A stretch of 64,000 nucleotides of DNA from positions 2,728,001 to 2,792,000 of the forward strand of contig NZ_WVHL01000005.1 in assembly GCF_009861525.1 (NCBI RefSeq). The letters are read 5' to 3'. This stretch comes from Pseudomonas sp. LD120. GTDB lineage: Bacteria > Pseudomonadota > Gammaproteobacteria > Pseudomonadales > Pseudomonadaceae. Shown in pieces: positions 42,420 to 51,322 of the stretch. A program made the position numbers and the translations under genes. Below the pieces are notes generated by a model. That model did no database searches, was not told the origin of the DNA, and was given only the letters and a program-made list of their open reading frames with translations. Position 1 is the first letter of the stretch; each line of letters begins with the position of its first letter.

Positions 42420-42505
42420 GGCATCCTCTTTTTTTGCGACTAAATTTAGTTGCGTAATTCAAGGGTGTCAATGTGAGTCACTTATAAGCTTCGACCACCA
42501 GGGTT

Positions 42506-43561
42506 CTACAACAACACCGCACCCATCAACCCGCAGACAATCCCCACCAGCATGGTCAGCACGGCCACGGTCACCAGCACTCGGGCATCGAAGTCTTTGC
42601 GCAGCATCAGCAGCGACGGCAGGCTGATGCTCGGCAGGGTCATCAGCAGGGCCACCGCCGGGCCTGTACCCAAACCCAGGGTCATCATGGTCTGGACGAT
42701 GGGAATCTCTGCCGCTGTAGGGATCACGAACAGGGTTCCGGCAATCGCCAGCGGCACCAGCCACCACAGGCTGTCACCCATGGCGCCGTCGATATGGGGG
42801 AACAGCCAGACCCGCGCCGCGCCCAACACCAGTACCGCCAGCACGTAGATCGGAATGGTGCTCCAGAACAGTTGCCACAGGGTCTTGCCCCAGCGGCTGA
42901 GGAACGGCTGGTCGTTCACCGCGCTGGCTTCCACCACCGCATCCACCGCGGCTTCCGGCAGTTGCTCGGGGCCGGCGACCCGCTGCGCCACCAGGGACAC
43001 GCCCAGCACCAGGACGATGCCCGCCACCAGGCGCAAGGCGGAAAAGCCCCAGCCCAGGACAAAGCCCATGAACACCAGGGTCGCCGGGTTGAGCACCGGG
43101 TTGGCGATCCAGAACGCCAGGGCCGCACCTACCGACACCTTCTGCCGGCGCAGGCCAGCAGCCACCGGCGCGGCGCAGCAGGAACACATCATGCCCGGCA
43201 AGGCGAACAGCCCACCGCGCAGGGTCGAGCCAAAACCGGCGCGGCCGAACAGGCGCAGCAGCCAGTCCCGGGGAATCAATACCTGCAACAGGGAACCCAA
43301 GATCACCGCCAGCACCGCGGCTTTCCAGATGGCCAGGAAGTACACCTGGGAATAGGCCAGGGCGGCGCTCCAGGGCGAGCTTGGCTGATCGTTGAGGATC
43401 GACGCGCCGATGCTGTGGCTGTCGGCGGCGACAAAGGCCTTGAGGTAGTAGGGCGACCACTTCACGTAATACAGGCCGATGGCGGCGACCAGCAGGAACA
43501 ACAGGGGTTTGCACCAGAACGCCCAGCCGCGAGCGGGCTGGGTAGAGGCGAGGTTGGACAT
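42506..43561 (-). CDS. COG0701/DUF318 permease
   Basis: 351 residues, about nine transmembrane helices. The two internal repeats of this family are recognisable, with FALPGMMCSCCAAPVAAGLRRQKVSVGAALAFWIANPVLNPATL and VIPTAAEIPIVQTMMTLGLGTGPAVALLMTLPSISLPSLLML. The family includes ArsP-like organoarsenical exporters and uncharacterised permeases; the CSCC motif is compatible with a soft-metal ligand. Substrate unknown, and there is no ars gene nearby. The start at 43561 is six codons inside a longer frame. Confidence 0.82.
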   Translation of the reverse strand: MSNLASTQPARGWAFWCKPLLFLLVAAIGLYYVKWSPYYLKAFVAADSHSIGASILNDQPSSPWSAALAYSQVYFLAIWKAAVLAVILGSLLQVLIPRDWLLRLFGRAGFGSTLRGGLFALPGMMCSCCAAPVAAGLRRQKVSVGAALAFWIANPVLNPATLVFMGFVLGWGFSALRLVAGIVLVLGVSLVAQRVAGPEQLPEAAVDAVVEASAVNDQPFLSRWGKTLWQLFWSTIPIYVLAVLVLGAARVWLFPHIDGAMGDSLWWLVPLAIAGTLFVIPTAAEIPIVQTMMTLGLGTGPAVALLMTLPSISLPSLLMLRKDFDARVLVTVAVLTMLVGIVCGLMGAVLL

Positions 43562-43713
43562 GAAGGGAATTCCGCACAAGACAATAAGCGCGAATTGTAG
43601 CCGCTGGCGCCGCTGCGCCGCGAACCGATCTCGTCCGGCCTTGCCTGGCGATCCCCCGTCGGAGCGCTGTCGGCCTTGAGAGCGTCGCGTCCCTACGGGC
43701 CGTTCGCAGCCTG

Positions 43714-43765
43714 CGGCAGCGGCTACACAAATCCCTGATCGGCACTGGCCCTGTAGCCGCTGCCG
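43714..43765. repeat. Intergenic inverted repeat (TGTAGCCGCTGCCG family)
   Basis: CGGCAGCGGCTACA (43714-43727) is perfectly complementary to TGTAGCCGCTGCCG (43752-43765). This motif belongs to a common repeat family in fluorescent pseudomonads; another half copy lies near 51612. It sits between two genes of the same strand. Confidence 0.75.
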
Positions 43766-43786
43766 AGCGGCAGCGGGGAGCGATTT

Positions 43787-44563
43787 TCAGAGGGTGCGAA
43801 TTGAGGTACGGATGGCCCGGGCGCATTCGATCACCGAGGGCGCGAGCTTGCGTTCGGCTTCTTCCAGGGTCCAGCGGCTGCTGGGCACCACCACGTGCAC
43901 CGCGGCCACCGGCAGGCCCTGGCTGCCGAGGATCGGCGCGGCAATGCTCATGTCCCCCAGGAACAGCTCCTCGGGGTTCAGGGCGTAGCCGCGACGCTGG
44001 GTGGCGTCGATCTCGCGCTGGATGTCCGCCAGTTCGGTCAGGGTGTGCCGGGTGTGGGCCTTGCGCTCGCTGGCTTCGAGAATCTGTGTGGCCTCGGCGG
44101 CGGGCAGGGCGCTGAGGTAGGCGCGGCCCGAGCCGGTGCAGTACATCGGGATACGGCTGCCGATGGGCATGTGGATAGGGATGAACTTGGGGGCCACGAA
44201 GCGCGCCACATAGACCATGTCCAGGCCATCGGGCTCGGTGAGGTTGGTGGTTTCCCCGGTGACCTGGGTCAGCTCGGCGAGGAAGGGGTTGGCCACGTCC
44301 ACCAGGGTGTCGGCGGCCAGGTAGTTGTAGCCGATCTCCATCACCCGCGGGGTCAGTTGGAAGCGCTTGGTCTGCGGGTGCTTACGCACGTAGCCCAGCT
44401 GTTCCAGGGTGTGGATCATGCGCTGCGCCGAGCTTTTGTTGATGTCGGCGGCCGCGGCGATTTCCGCCAGGTTCATGGTCCGTTGCGCGGCGTTGAAGGC
44501 CCGTAGCACTGCCAGGCCCTTCTCCAGTGACTGGTTGAAAAGGGAGTTGTTGTTATCGCTCAT
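43787..44563 (-). CDS. IclR-family transcriptional regulator
   Basis: 258 residues. N-terminal winged helix (LEKGLAVLRAFNAAQRTMNLAEIAAAADINKSSAQRMIHTLEQLGYVRKHPQTKRFQLTPRVMEIGYNYL) followed by the IclR effector domain (IPIHMPIGSRIPMYCTGSGRAYLSALP ... AAPILGSQGLPVAAVHVVVPSSRW). It is divergent from the ABC transporter/oxidase operon, and a long perfect palindrome lies in the shared promoter region. It most likely controls that operon in response to its substrate. Confidence 0.92.
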   Translation of the reverse strand: MSDNNNSLFNQSLEKGLAVLRAFNAAQRTMNLAEIAAAADINKSSAQRMIHTLEQLGYVRKHPQTKRFQLTPRVMEIGYNYLAADTLVDVANPFLAELTQVTGETTNLTEPDGLDMVYVARFVAPKFIPIHMPIGSRIPMYCTGSGRAYLSALPAAEATQILEASERKAHTRHTLTELADIQREIDATQRRGYALNPEELFLGDMSIAAPILGSQGLPVAAVHVVVPSSRWTLEEAERKLAPSVIECARAIRTSIRTL

Positions 44564-44593
44564 GACCAGTCCTTTCAGGCTATTTTGTGTTTT

Positions 44594-44614
44594 AAATATC
44601 GATATTCGATATTT
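44594..44614. promoter_or_regulatory. Palindromic operator between iclR-type and ABC-transporter genes
   Basis: AAATATCGA and TCGATATTT (9-bp perfect arms, 3-bp spacer) lie in an AT-rich divergent promoter. A plausible promoter towards the transporter follows (TTTACG 44624-44629, TATAGT 44646-44651, 16-nt spacer). The site is 31 bp from the regulator's ATG and is the best candidate binding site for it. Confidence 0.6.
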
Positions 44615-44734
44615 ATAAATCTCTTTACGATTTTTGTAAATTGTTTATAGTCGGGCTCATGCCTCCTGCCTTCCACACCAGAGGCTATCCATCACGGACT
44701 TCAAACAATAAAACCGTCCAATGGGAGATTCGTC

Positions 44735-45505
44735 ATGCACACACGCACCTGCGTCCTTGCACCCGCTGTTTTCGCATTCTGTTGCGCCCTTGGCCTGGGC
44801 CTTTCGGCGTCGGCCCAGGCCGAGCCGCTGTACAAGGTCGGGGCCACCGCCACCGGCATTCCCTTCACCTTTCTTGACGTCAAGAGCCAGAGCATCGAGG
44901 GCATGATGATCGATGCCGCCCGGGCCGTGGGCAAGGCTGGCGGTTTCGCCGTGGACATCCAGCAGACCACCTTCGCCGCGCTGATCCCGTCCCTGACCTC
45001 GAACAAGATCGACATCATCTCCGCCGCCATGCTGCGCACCCCGGTGCGCGAGAAAGTGGTGCAGTACTCCGATCCGGTGTTCAGTTACGGCGAGGGCCTG
45101 ATCGTCAAGGCCGACGACACCGGCGACTACCGCCGCATGGAAGACCTGGCCGGGGAAATCGTCGGCGCCCAGGTCGGCACGGTGTTTATCGACGAGTTGA
45201 ACCAGCGCGGGATCTTCAAGGAAGTGCGCGGCTACGACTCGATTCCCGATTTGATGCGCGACTTGGCCCTGGGGCGGATCAAGGCCGGTTTCGCCGACCG
45301 GCCGATCCTCGCCTACCAATTGGCCCAGGGCACCCAGAACAAGGTGCGGCTGGTCAAGGGCTACCAGCCGGTGGTCATGGGCGATGTCTGCCTGATCGTG
45401 CGCAAGGGCGATGCCCAGACCCTGGCCGAGGTCAATCGCGGGATCGCCGTGATCAAGGCCGACGGCACCCTGGAGCGCATCATCGAGCACTGGAAGCTCA
45501 ACTGA
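44735..45505 (+). CDS. ABC transporter substrate-binding protein (family 3)
   Basis: 256 residues with a signal peptide (FAFCCALGLGLSASAQA). YKVGATATGIPFTFLD, FAALIPSLTSNKIDIISAAMLRTPVREKVVQYSDPVFSYGEGLIV are solute-binding family 3 blocks for polar amino acids or opine-like ligands. It is the first gene of a four-gene operon with permease, ATPase and FAD oxidoreductase. The exact ligand is not inferable. Confidence 0.9.
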   Translation: MHTRTCVLAPAVFAFCCALGLGLSASAQAEPLYKVGATATGIPFTFLDVKSQSIEGMMIDAARAVGKAGGFAVDIQQTTFAALIPSLTSNKIDIISAAMLRTPVREKVVQYSDPVFSYGEGLIVKADDTGDYRRMEDLAGEIVGAQVGTVFIDELNQRGIFKEVRGYDSIPDLMRDLALGRIKAGFADRPILAYQLAQGTQNKVRLVKGYQPVVMGDVCLIVRKGDAQTLAEVNRGIAVIKADGTLERIIEHWKLN

Positions 45506-45514
45506 TCCAGTCGC

Positions 45515-45536
45515 GACCCGGCGCCTGGCCCGGGTC
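45515..45536 (+). terminator. Short hairpin after the binding-protein gene
   Basis: GACCCGG (45515-45521) and CCGGGTC (45530-45536) form a 7-bp stem followed by CCCTTTCC. It may be an mRNA-stabilising or partial termination structure favouring higher expression of the binding protein over the membrane subunits. Confidence 0.4.
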
Positions 45537-45565
45537 CCTTTCCAGCTGATTAAACGGGTCTCTCC

Positions 45566-46222
45566 ATGTTTCTCCAGAACGCTCTGGACTTCCTGCCCAT
45601 TCTGTTGAAAGGCGCAGTGGTCACCCTGCAGGTCACCGTTGGCTCATTCGTGCTCAGTTCACTGATCGGCCTGGTCTTCGCCTTGATGATGGTGTCCAAG
45701 GTGCGCTCGGTGGCGTTGTTCGCCATCGGCGTGGTCAACGTCATTCGTGGGCTGCCGATCATCGTCCAGCTGTTTTACATCTACTTCGTGCTGCCGGATT
45801 TCGGCATCCAGCTCAGCGCCATGCAGGCCGGGGTGATCGGCCTGGGCATAGCCTACTCGGCGTACCAGGCGGAAAACTTCCGCGCCGGCATCCAGGCCAT
45901 CCACCAGGGGCAGATCGAGGCCGCCGAATCCATCGGCATGCGCGGGCCGATGATCATGCGCCGGGTGGTGCTGCCCCAGGCCCTGCGCATCGCCTTGCCG
46001 CCCTATGGCAACACCCTGGTGATGATGCTCAAGGACTCGTCCCTGGTGTCGACCATCACCGTGGCCGAGATGACCCGGGCCGGGCAGCTGATCGCCTCCT
46101 CGACCTTCGAGAACATGACCGTCTACACCCTGGTGGCCTTGCTCTACCTGGCCCTGAGCCTGCCGCTGTCCTTTGCCCTGCGCCGCCTGGAGGCGCGCAT
46201 CAGCACCCGGAGAAAGCCATGA
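45566..46222 (+). CDS. ABC transporter permease (HisM-like)
   Basis: 218 residues with about five helices. GVVNVIRGLPIIVQLFYIYFVLP and the EAA loop EAAESIGMRGPMIMRRVVLPQALRIALPPYGN are typical of polar amino-acid permeases. It overlaps the ATPase gene by 4 bp. Only one permease gene is present, implying a homodimeric channel. Confidence 0.93.
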   Translation: MFLQNALDFLPILLKGAVVTLQVTVGSFVLSSLIGLVFALMMVSKVRSVALFAIGVVNVIRGLPIIVQLFYIYFVLPDFGIQLSAMQAGVIGLGIAYSAYQAENFRAGIQAIHQGQIEAAESIGMRGPMIMRRVVLPQALRIALPPYGNTLVMMLKDSSLVSTITVAEMTRAGQLIASSTFENMTVYTLVALLYLALSLPLSFALRRLEARISTRRKP

Positions 46223-46965
46223 TCCAGATCAAGGGCGTACACAAGAGCTTTGGCAACGTGGCGGTGCTCGAAGGCATCGACCTACAGGTGCGCAGCGGTG
46301 AAGTGGTGTGCCTGATCGGGCCTTCCGGGTCCGGCAAGTCGACCCTGCTGCGCTGCATCAACGGCCTGGAAAGCTACGAGCAGGGCGAGATCCTGGTGAG
46401 CGGGGCGCGGGTCGACCGGCAGGCCAAGAGCATCCATGAACTGCGCACCCGAGTGGCCATGGTGTTCCAGCGCTTCAACCTGTTCCCCCATCGCACGGCG
46501 TTGCAGAACGTCACCGAGGGGCCGATCTACGTCAAGAAACAGGACCCCCGGCAGGCACGCCTGCGGGCCGAGGCCCTGCTGGAAAAGGTCGGCCTGGCCC
46601 ATCGCATGCACGCCTACCCGGACGAGCTCTCCGGCGGCCAGCAGCAACGGGTGGCGATCGCCCGGGCGCTGGCCATGGACCCGGAGGCGATTCTCTTCGA
46701 CGAGCCGACCTCGGCCCTGGACCCGGAACTGGTGGGCGAGGTGCTGGCGGTGATGCGCAAGCTGGCCGACGAGGGCATGACCATGATCGTGGTCACCCAT
46801 GAAATGGGCTTTGCCCAGGACGTGGCGGATCAGGTGTGCTTCCTCCACAGCGGGCGCATCGTCGAGGCCGGCCCGGCCCGAACCGTGCTCAGCACCCCGA
46901 GCCACCCGCGCACCCAGGACTTCCTGCGGCGCTTGCTCAACCAGGGCGCGGAGGTGCAGGCATGA
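46219..46965 (+). CDS. Amino-acid ABC transporter ATP-binding protein
   Basis: 248 residues. Walker A GPSGSGKSTLL, Q-loop MVFQRFNLFPH, signature LSGGQQQRVAIARAL, Walker B ILFDEPTSALDPELV and H-loop VVTHEMGFA are all intact, the GlnQ/HisP class. It overlaps the permease gene and the FAD oxidoreductase gene by 4 bp each, so all are translationally coupled. Confidence 0.95.
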   Translation: MIQIKGVHKSFGNVAVLEGIDLQVRSGEVVCLIGPSGSGKSTLLRCINGLESYEQGEILVSGARVDRQAKSIHELRTRVAMVFQRFNLFPHRTALQNVTEGPIYVKKQDPRQARLRAEALLEKVGLAHRMHAYPDELSGGQQQRVAIARALAMDPEAILFDEPTSALDPELVGEVLAVMRKLADEGMTMIVVTHEMGFAQDVADQVCFLHSGRIVEAGPARTVLSTPSHPRTQDFLRRLLNQGAEVQA

Positions 46966-48251
46966 GCGCGTCCCAGACCCTGCGCATGCCGCCCTCGCTG
47001 TGGGCGGCCACGGCCAGGCCGGCCGAGCACACCCCGGCCCTGGCCGAGGACCGGGAGGTCGATGTGGCGATTGTCGGCGCCGGCTACACCGGCCTGGTGA
47101 GCGCCCTGCGCCTGGCCCAGAGCGGTGCCAGCGTCTGTGTGCTGGATGCCGGCGAGCCCGGCTGGGGCGCCTCCGGGCGCAACGGCGGGCAGGTGATCCC
47201 CGGGCTCAAGTTCGACCCCGAGCAACTGCTGGCCAAGTTCGGCCCGGTACAGGGCCAGGCGCTGATCGAAGCCGTGGGCTCGGCGGCCGATGAAGTGTTC
47301 GAGCTGATCAAGGAACACGGCATTCGCTGCGACGCCACGCGCAAGGGCTGGATCCAGCCGGCGTTTTCCGGCGCTGCGATGCACACCCTGGAGCAGCGCG
47401 CCGAGCAGTGGCGCCAGCGCGGCGTGGCCGTGGAGTTGCTGGACAAGGCGGCGGTGAGCCAGCGCATCGGCAGCTCGCAATACCTGGGCGGCTGGGTCGA
47501 CCCGCGGGCCGGCAGCCTGCACCCGCTGAACTACGCCCGGGGCCTGGCCCGGGTGGCGATGGGGCTGGGGGTGAGCATTCACGGCCAGAGCCGGGTGCGG
47601 CAACTGCGGCGCGACGGCGGGCGCTGGACCCTGGAGACCGACCGCGGCGCGCGGGTGCGCGCCTCGAAGGTGCTGCTGGCGACCAATGGCTACACCGACG
47701 ACCTGTGGCCGGGGCTGCGCCAGACGGTGATCGCCGCCAACAGTTTCATCATCGCCACCCGGCCACTGCCGGCCGAGCTGCGCCAGAGCATCCTGCCTGG
47801 CGGCGAGGTGTGTTCCGATGCCCGGCGCCTGCTGCTGTATTTCAAGCAGGATGCCCAGGGGCGCCTGCTGCTGGGCGGGCGCGGACCGTTTTCCGAGCCG
47901 CGCCGGGATGCCGATTGGAACCACCTGGAGCGCTCGTTGCTGAACCTGTTTCCGCAATTGGCGGGCATCCCCATCGAGTACCGCTGGAGCGGGCGCGTGG
48001 CCCTGACCCCGAATTTTCTGCCGCAGTTGCATGAGCCGGCGCCGGGGCTGTCGATTCTGCTGGGCTACAACGGGCGCGGCATTGCCTTGTCGACCCTGCT
48101 GGGCAAGCACCTGGCGGCGCGGCTGACGGGAGCGGGGCAGGGCTTTCCGTTCCCGGTCACGCCGTTGCGGCCGATTCCGTTGCACGGCCTGCAACGCCTC
48201 TACCTGGGCGCGGGGATCGCCTGGTACCGGTTGCTCGACGCCCTGGGCTGA
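46962..48251 (+). CDS. FAD-dependent oxidoreductase (DadA/PuuB/OrdL type)
   Basis: 429 residues. The N-terminal dinucleotide-binding motif VDVAIVGAGYTGLVSALRLAQSGASVCVLDAGEPGWGASGRNGGQVIPG and the late RWSGRVALTPNFLPQL and LLGYNGRGIALSTLLG blocks place it in the DAO superfamily, near gamma-glutamylputrescine oxidase-like enzymes. Being coupled to a polar amino-acid ABC transporter, it presumably oxidises the imported amine or amino acid. Substrate unknown. Confidence 0.9.
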   Translation: MSASQTLRMPPSLWAATARPAEHTPALAEDREVDVAIVGAGYTGLVSALRLAQSGASVCVLDAGEPGWGASGRNGGQVIPGLKFDPEQLLAKFGPVQGQALIEAVGSAADEVFELIKEHGIRCDATRKGWIQPAFSGAAMHTLEQRAEQWRQRGVAVELLDKAAVSQRIGSSQYLGGWVDPRAGSLHPLNYARGLARVAMGLGVSIHGQSRVRQLRRDGGRWTLETDRGARVRASKVLLATNGYTDDLWPGLRQTVIAANSFIIATRPLPAELRQSILPGGEVCSDARRLLLYFKQDAQGRLLLGGRGPFSEPRRDADWNHLERSLLNLFPQLAGIPIEYRWSGRVALTPNFLPQLHEPAPGLSILLGYNGRGIALSTLLGKHLAARLTGAGQGFPFPVTPLRPIPLHGLQRLYLGAGIAWYRLLDALG

Positions 48252-48926
48252 TCAGCTCGGGCAATCCTGCTCGCCGCCGTCCAGGCCCTGCTTGTAGCTC
48301 TGGCTGTGCAGGCTGGCCTTGCCGTTGCGCCAGGTCAGGGTCAGCACGTACAGCGAGTCGAAGTCGCTGGAGGCCCAGTCTTCGGTGATCGCGCGTTTTT
48401 CGCCCACGGCCTCTTCGGCGACCTTGTTGATCAGCTCCGGCAGGTAGCCGTGGGACCAGGCGGTGTAGACGATGGCGTTGTGATAGCGGTCGTGGAGCAA
48501 CTCCCGCGCCAGGTCATGGGTGTCGTTGGCAGCAAAATCGATGTTCACCGGCAGGCCGAGCTTGATGGCGCTGGGGCTGATGGTCATCAGCGGGCGGATG
48601 TAGCTGTAGGCGTTGTCCAGCTCGCCTTCCTCGACATTGCGCGTCGGGTCGGCGGCGAACACGTACTGCGCCTTGCCGAATTTTTCCGGCAGCAGCGAGG
48701 CCAGGTCGATGGCGCGGTTCAGGCCCTGGCAGTTGAGCTGGCCGAGGCCGCCGGCGGGCTTTTCCGCATGGCGCAGGAACACCAGGGTCTGGGTGCCGTC
48801 CGCCGGTTGTGCACGACTGACGCTGGACTCAAGCGACAGGCACAGGGCGCTGCCCAGCAACAGGGCGGGCAACGGCAGGTAGCGGCGATCTTTGAAGTGA
48901 CGGGCAAGGCGGCGGAGCAGCTTCAT
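48252..48926 (-). CDS. Secreted histidine phosphatase family protein
   Basis: 224 residues with an N-terminal signal or anchor (RYLPLPALLLGSALCLSLESSVSRA). TLVFLRHAEKPAGGLGQLNCQGLNRAIDLASLLPEKFG is the RHxE start of the branch, and YTAWSHGYLPELI holds the second histidine. The branch is common as a periplasmic phosphatase in Pseudomonas; substrate unknown. It converges on the FAD oxidoreductase gene with no gap. Confidence 0.82.
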   Translation of the reverse strand: MKLLRRLARHFKDRRYLPLPALLLGSALCLSLESSVSRAQPADGTQTLVFLRHAEKPAGGLGQLNCQGLNRAIDLASLLPEKFGKAQYVFAADPTRNVEEGELDNAYSYIRPLMTISPSAIKLGLPVNIDFAANDTHDLARELLHDRYHNAIVYTAWSHGYLPELINKVAEEAVGEKRAITEDWASSDFDSLYVLTLTWRNGKASLHSQSYKQGLDGGEQDCPS

Positions 48927-49152
48927 GGGGGGGCGATTCTTCGGGGTAATGAGGCGCGGCTGACAAACCGCTGTTTCCTGTCATCGAGCGTGGCCTGTCG
49001 CGGCCGTGGTTTCTGAGTCCTTGTATGGCATTTGGTTCGATTGTCTGCAGCTTAAGCGCCGCATGTTGCCGATTTAAGAAAGCCCGGCGGATAATCCTCC
49101 GCCGTTGCCCATCTGTGGCGTCGCCCCCTTTGATTGAGACTGGAAGCCTGTC

Positions 49153-49857
49153 ATGAGCGATCTTTCCGCCTTTGCCGTTACCCAGAAATGGCCTGCGCAA
49201 TTTCCCGAGTGGATTCAGTTGTACTCGTTGCCGACCCCCAACGGGGTGAAGGTCTCGATCATGCTCGAAGAGATCGGCCTGCCTTACGAGGCCCACCGGG
49301 TCAGCTTCGAGACTCAGGATCAGATGACCCCGGAGTTCCTCAGCGTCAGCCCGAACAACAAGATCCCGGCGATTCTCGATCCCCATGGTCCTGGCGACCA
49401 GCCGCTGGCGTTGTTCGAATCGGGGGCGATCCTGATTTACCTGGCGGACAAGAGCGGGCAGTTGCTGGCCCAGGAATCGGCGGCGCGTTATGAAACCCTC
49501 CAGTGGCTGATGTTCCAGATGGGCGGCATCGGGCCGATGTTCGGGCAGGTGGGGTTCTTCCACAAATTCGCCGGCAAGGACTACGAGGACAAGCGGCCGC
49601 TGGAGCGTTATGTGAACGAGGCCAAGCGGTTGCTGGGGGTGTTGGACAAGCACCTGGAGGGGCGCGAGTGGATCATGGGCGAGCGCTACACCATTGCCGA
49701 TATTGCGACCTTTCCGTGGATTCGGAATTTGGTCGGGTTTTATGAGGCGGGCGGGTTGGTGGGGTTTGATAGCTTCCCGCAGGTGCAGCGGGTGCTGGCC
49801 AAGTTTGTGGCGCGGCCGGCGGTGATCCGTGGGTTGGAGATTCCCAAGGTGGTTTGA
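49153..49857 (+). CDS. Glutathione S-transferase (YfcG/Nu-class-like)
   Basis: 234 residues. IQLYSLPTPNGVKVSIMLEEIGLPYEAHRVSF and SVSPNNKIPAILDP, FESGAILIYLADKSGQLL form the thioredoxin-like domain. The helical domain contains WLMFQMGGIGPMFGQVGFF, close to E. coli YfcG/YghU disulfide-bond reductases. TPNG replaces a catalytic Tyr/Ser/Cys. It is the last ordinary gene before the IS-rich block. Confidence 0.92.
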   Translation: MSDLSAFAVTQKWPAQFPEWIQLYSLPTPNGVKVSIMLEEIGLPYEAHRVSFETQDQMTPEFLSVSPNNKIPAILDPHGPGDQPLALFESGAILIYLADKSGQLLAQESAARYETLQWLMFQMGGIGPMFGQVGFFHKFAGKDYEDKRPLERYVNEAKRLLGVLDKHLEGREWIMGERYTIADIATFPWIRNLVGFYEAGGLVGFDSFPQVQRVLAKFVARPAVIRGLEIPKVV

Positions 49858-49958
49858 GGTGTTTTTTTAGGGGCGCGAAGGGGGGCATCTTCGGTATTGC
49901 GGGTGTGGCGGCTGGCGGTTTTGTCTTTAGGGTGCTGTGCCGCGGGGTACATATCCAT

Positions 49959-51322
49959 GGGACTGTCATATTTTTTGTGTGCGGGCCGGTAACGGCCTGC
50001 CGCTAGGCAGGCCATGCTTTTACCAGGTCGGCCTGATAAATCGATCTCCGTACAAAATCGCAAACTGATTCATCGCACTTTTCCAATCATGCGCCGCTGA
50101 GCCCCAGTTCGCTGTGATGTTGCGCAGCCCCAGCCAGATCAGTTTGGTCGCCGCATCATCGTTCGGGAAGTGGCCACGGGTTTTTATGATCTTGCGTAAC
50201 TGGGCGTTGATGCTCTCGATGGCATTGGTGGTATAGATCACTTTCCGGATGGCGGGTGGGAAGACAAAGAACGGAATAACTCGATCCCACGCCCGTCGCC
50301 AGGCAGCCACCACCGTTGGATATTGCTTACCCCAGGGCCCGTTTTCAAACTCATCCAGCGCCTGTTCAGCAGCTTCGGCGTTAACTGCCTGATAGATCGG
50401 CTTGAGGGCCTTGGCCAGGGCTCTACGTTTGTCCCAGGCCGCATAGTCGAGGCTATTGCGGATCAGGTGCACGATGCAGGTCTGCAGCGTTGTGTCCGGG
50501 AACACCGCACTGAGCGCCTCTGGCATGCCTTTAAGGCCGTCGGTCACAGCAATCAGCACGTCCTCGACGCCACGGGTCTTGAGGTCGTTGAACACCTTCA
50601 TCCAGAACTTCGCGCCTTCGGTGTTCTCGATCCAGATGCCCAGAATATCGCGGGTGCCATCGGGCAAAACGCCCAGCGCCAAGTAGACCGCCTTGTTACG
50701 AACCAAGCCTTCTTCGCGGATTTTGACTCGCAGCGCATCAAAGAAAATGACCGGATACATCGGCTCCAGCGGGCGCTGCTGCCAGGCACCAATCTCTTCC
50801 ATGACCTCATCGGTCACGGAGCTGATGAAGTCATGTGATACGTCCGTTCCGTACTGCTCGGAAAGAAAGGCCCGGATCTCCCTAACCGTCATCCCGCGGG
50901 CATACATGGCGATGATCTTGTCGTCGAAACCGGTGTAACGGCGCTCGTGCTTGGGAATCAGAATGGGCGAAAAGCTGCCATCCCGGTCACGAGGAATATC
51001 AAGCCGTAGCGGGCCATCACCGGTGAGTACCGTCTTAGCGCTCTTGCCATTGCGCAGGTTGGTTTCATCCTCCGGCCGCTGTGCGCCCGGAGGATAGCCC
51101 AGGTGATGACCCAGCTCAGCATTCAGGGCTCGCTCAATCAGCGCCTTCTTGAACGCTGCAGAGGCTTCTTCGATGGCTTCTGCGGTCATCAGCGGAGCAG
51201 CGGAAAACTGCTCAAGCAGCTCTTTCGGAACCTTTGGTAACTCTCGAAGCGGTTTTTTTTTGGTTGGCATACATGCACCTCTTACTCATGGTATGCCCGA
51301 ACACAAAATTTCTGACAGTCTC
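49959..51322. mobile_element. IS256-family insertion sequence, intact, with 8-bp target duplication
   Basis: Terminal inverted repeats are visible: left GGGACTGTCATATTTTTTGT from 49959, right the complement of GAGACTGTCAGAAATTTTGT ending at 51322. The outer ~26 bp are mostly matched. ATATCCAT flanks both sides (49951-49958 and 51323-51330), an 8-bp duplication as usual for IS256. Total 1364 bp with one transposase gene on the minus strand. Perfect flanking repeats indicate a relatively recent insertion. If one flanking C is counted as target, the duplication is 9 bp. Confidence 0.92.
50020..51270 (-). CDS. IS256-family transposase
   Basis: 416 residues, full length. Features of the mutator-type transposase are present: FKKALIERALNAELGHHLGY, RNGKSAKTVLTGDGPLRLDIPRDRDGSF, YARGMTVREI, VIFFDALRVKIREEG (first Asp), VTDGLKGMPEALSAVFPDTTLQTCIVHLIRNSLDY (second Asp and CxxH) and IYTTNAIESINAQLRKIIKTRG (Glu). 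The DDE triad appears intact, so the element should be active in principle. Confidence 0.95.
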   Translation of the reverse strand: MPTKKKPLRELPKVPKELLEQFSAAPLMTAEAIEEASAAFKKALIERALNAELGHHLGYPPGAQRPEDETNLRNGKSAKTVLTGDGPLRLDIPRDRDGSFSPILIPKHERRYTGFDDKIIAMYARGMTVREIRAFLSEQYGTDVSHDFISSVTDEVMEEIGAWQQRPLEPMYPVIFFDALRVKIREEGLVRNKAVYLALGVLPDGTRDILGIWIENTEGAKFWMKVFNDLKTRGVEDVLIAVTDGLKGMPEALSAVFPDTTLQTCIVHLIRNSLDYAAWDKRRALAKALKPIYQAVNAEAAEQALDEFENGPWGKQYPTVVAAWRRAWDRVIPFFVFPPAIRKVIYTTNAIESINAQLRKIIKTRGHFPNDDAATKLIWLGLRNITANWGSAAHDWKSAMNQFAILYGDRFIRPTW

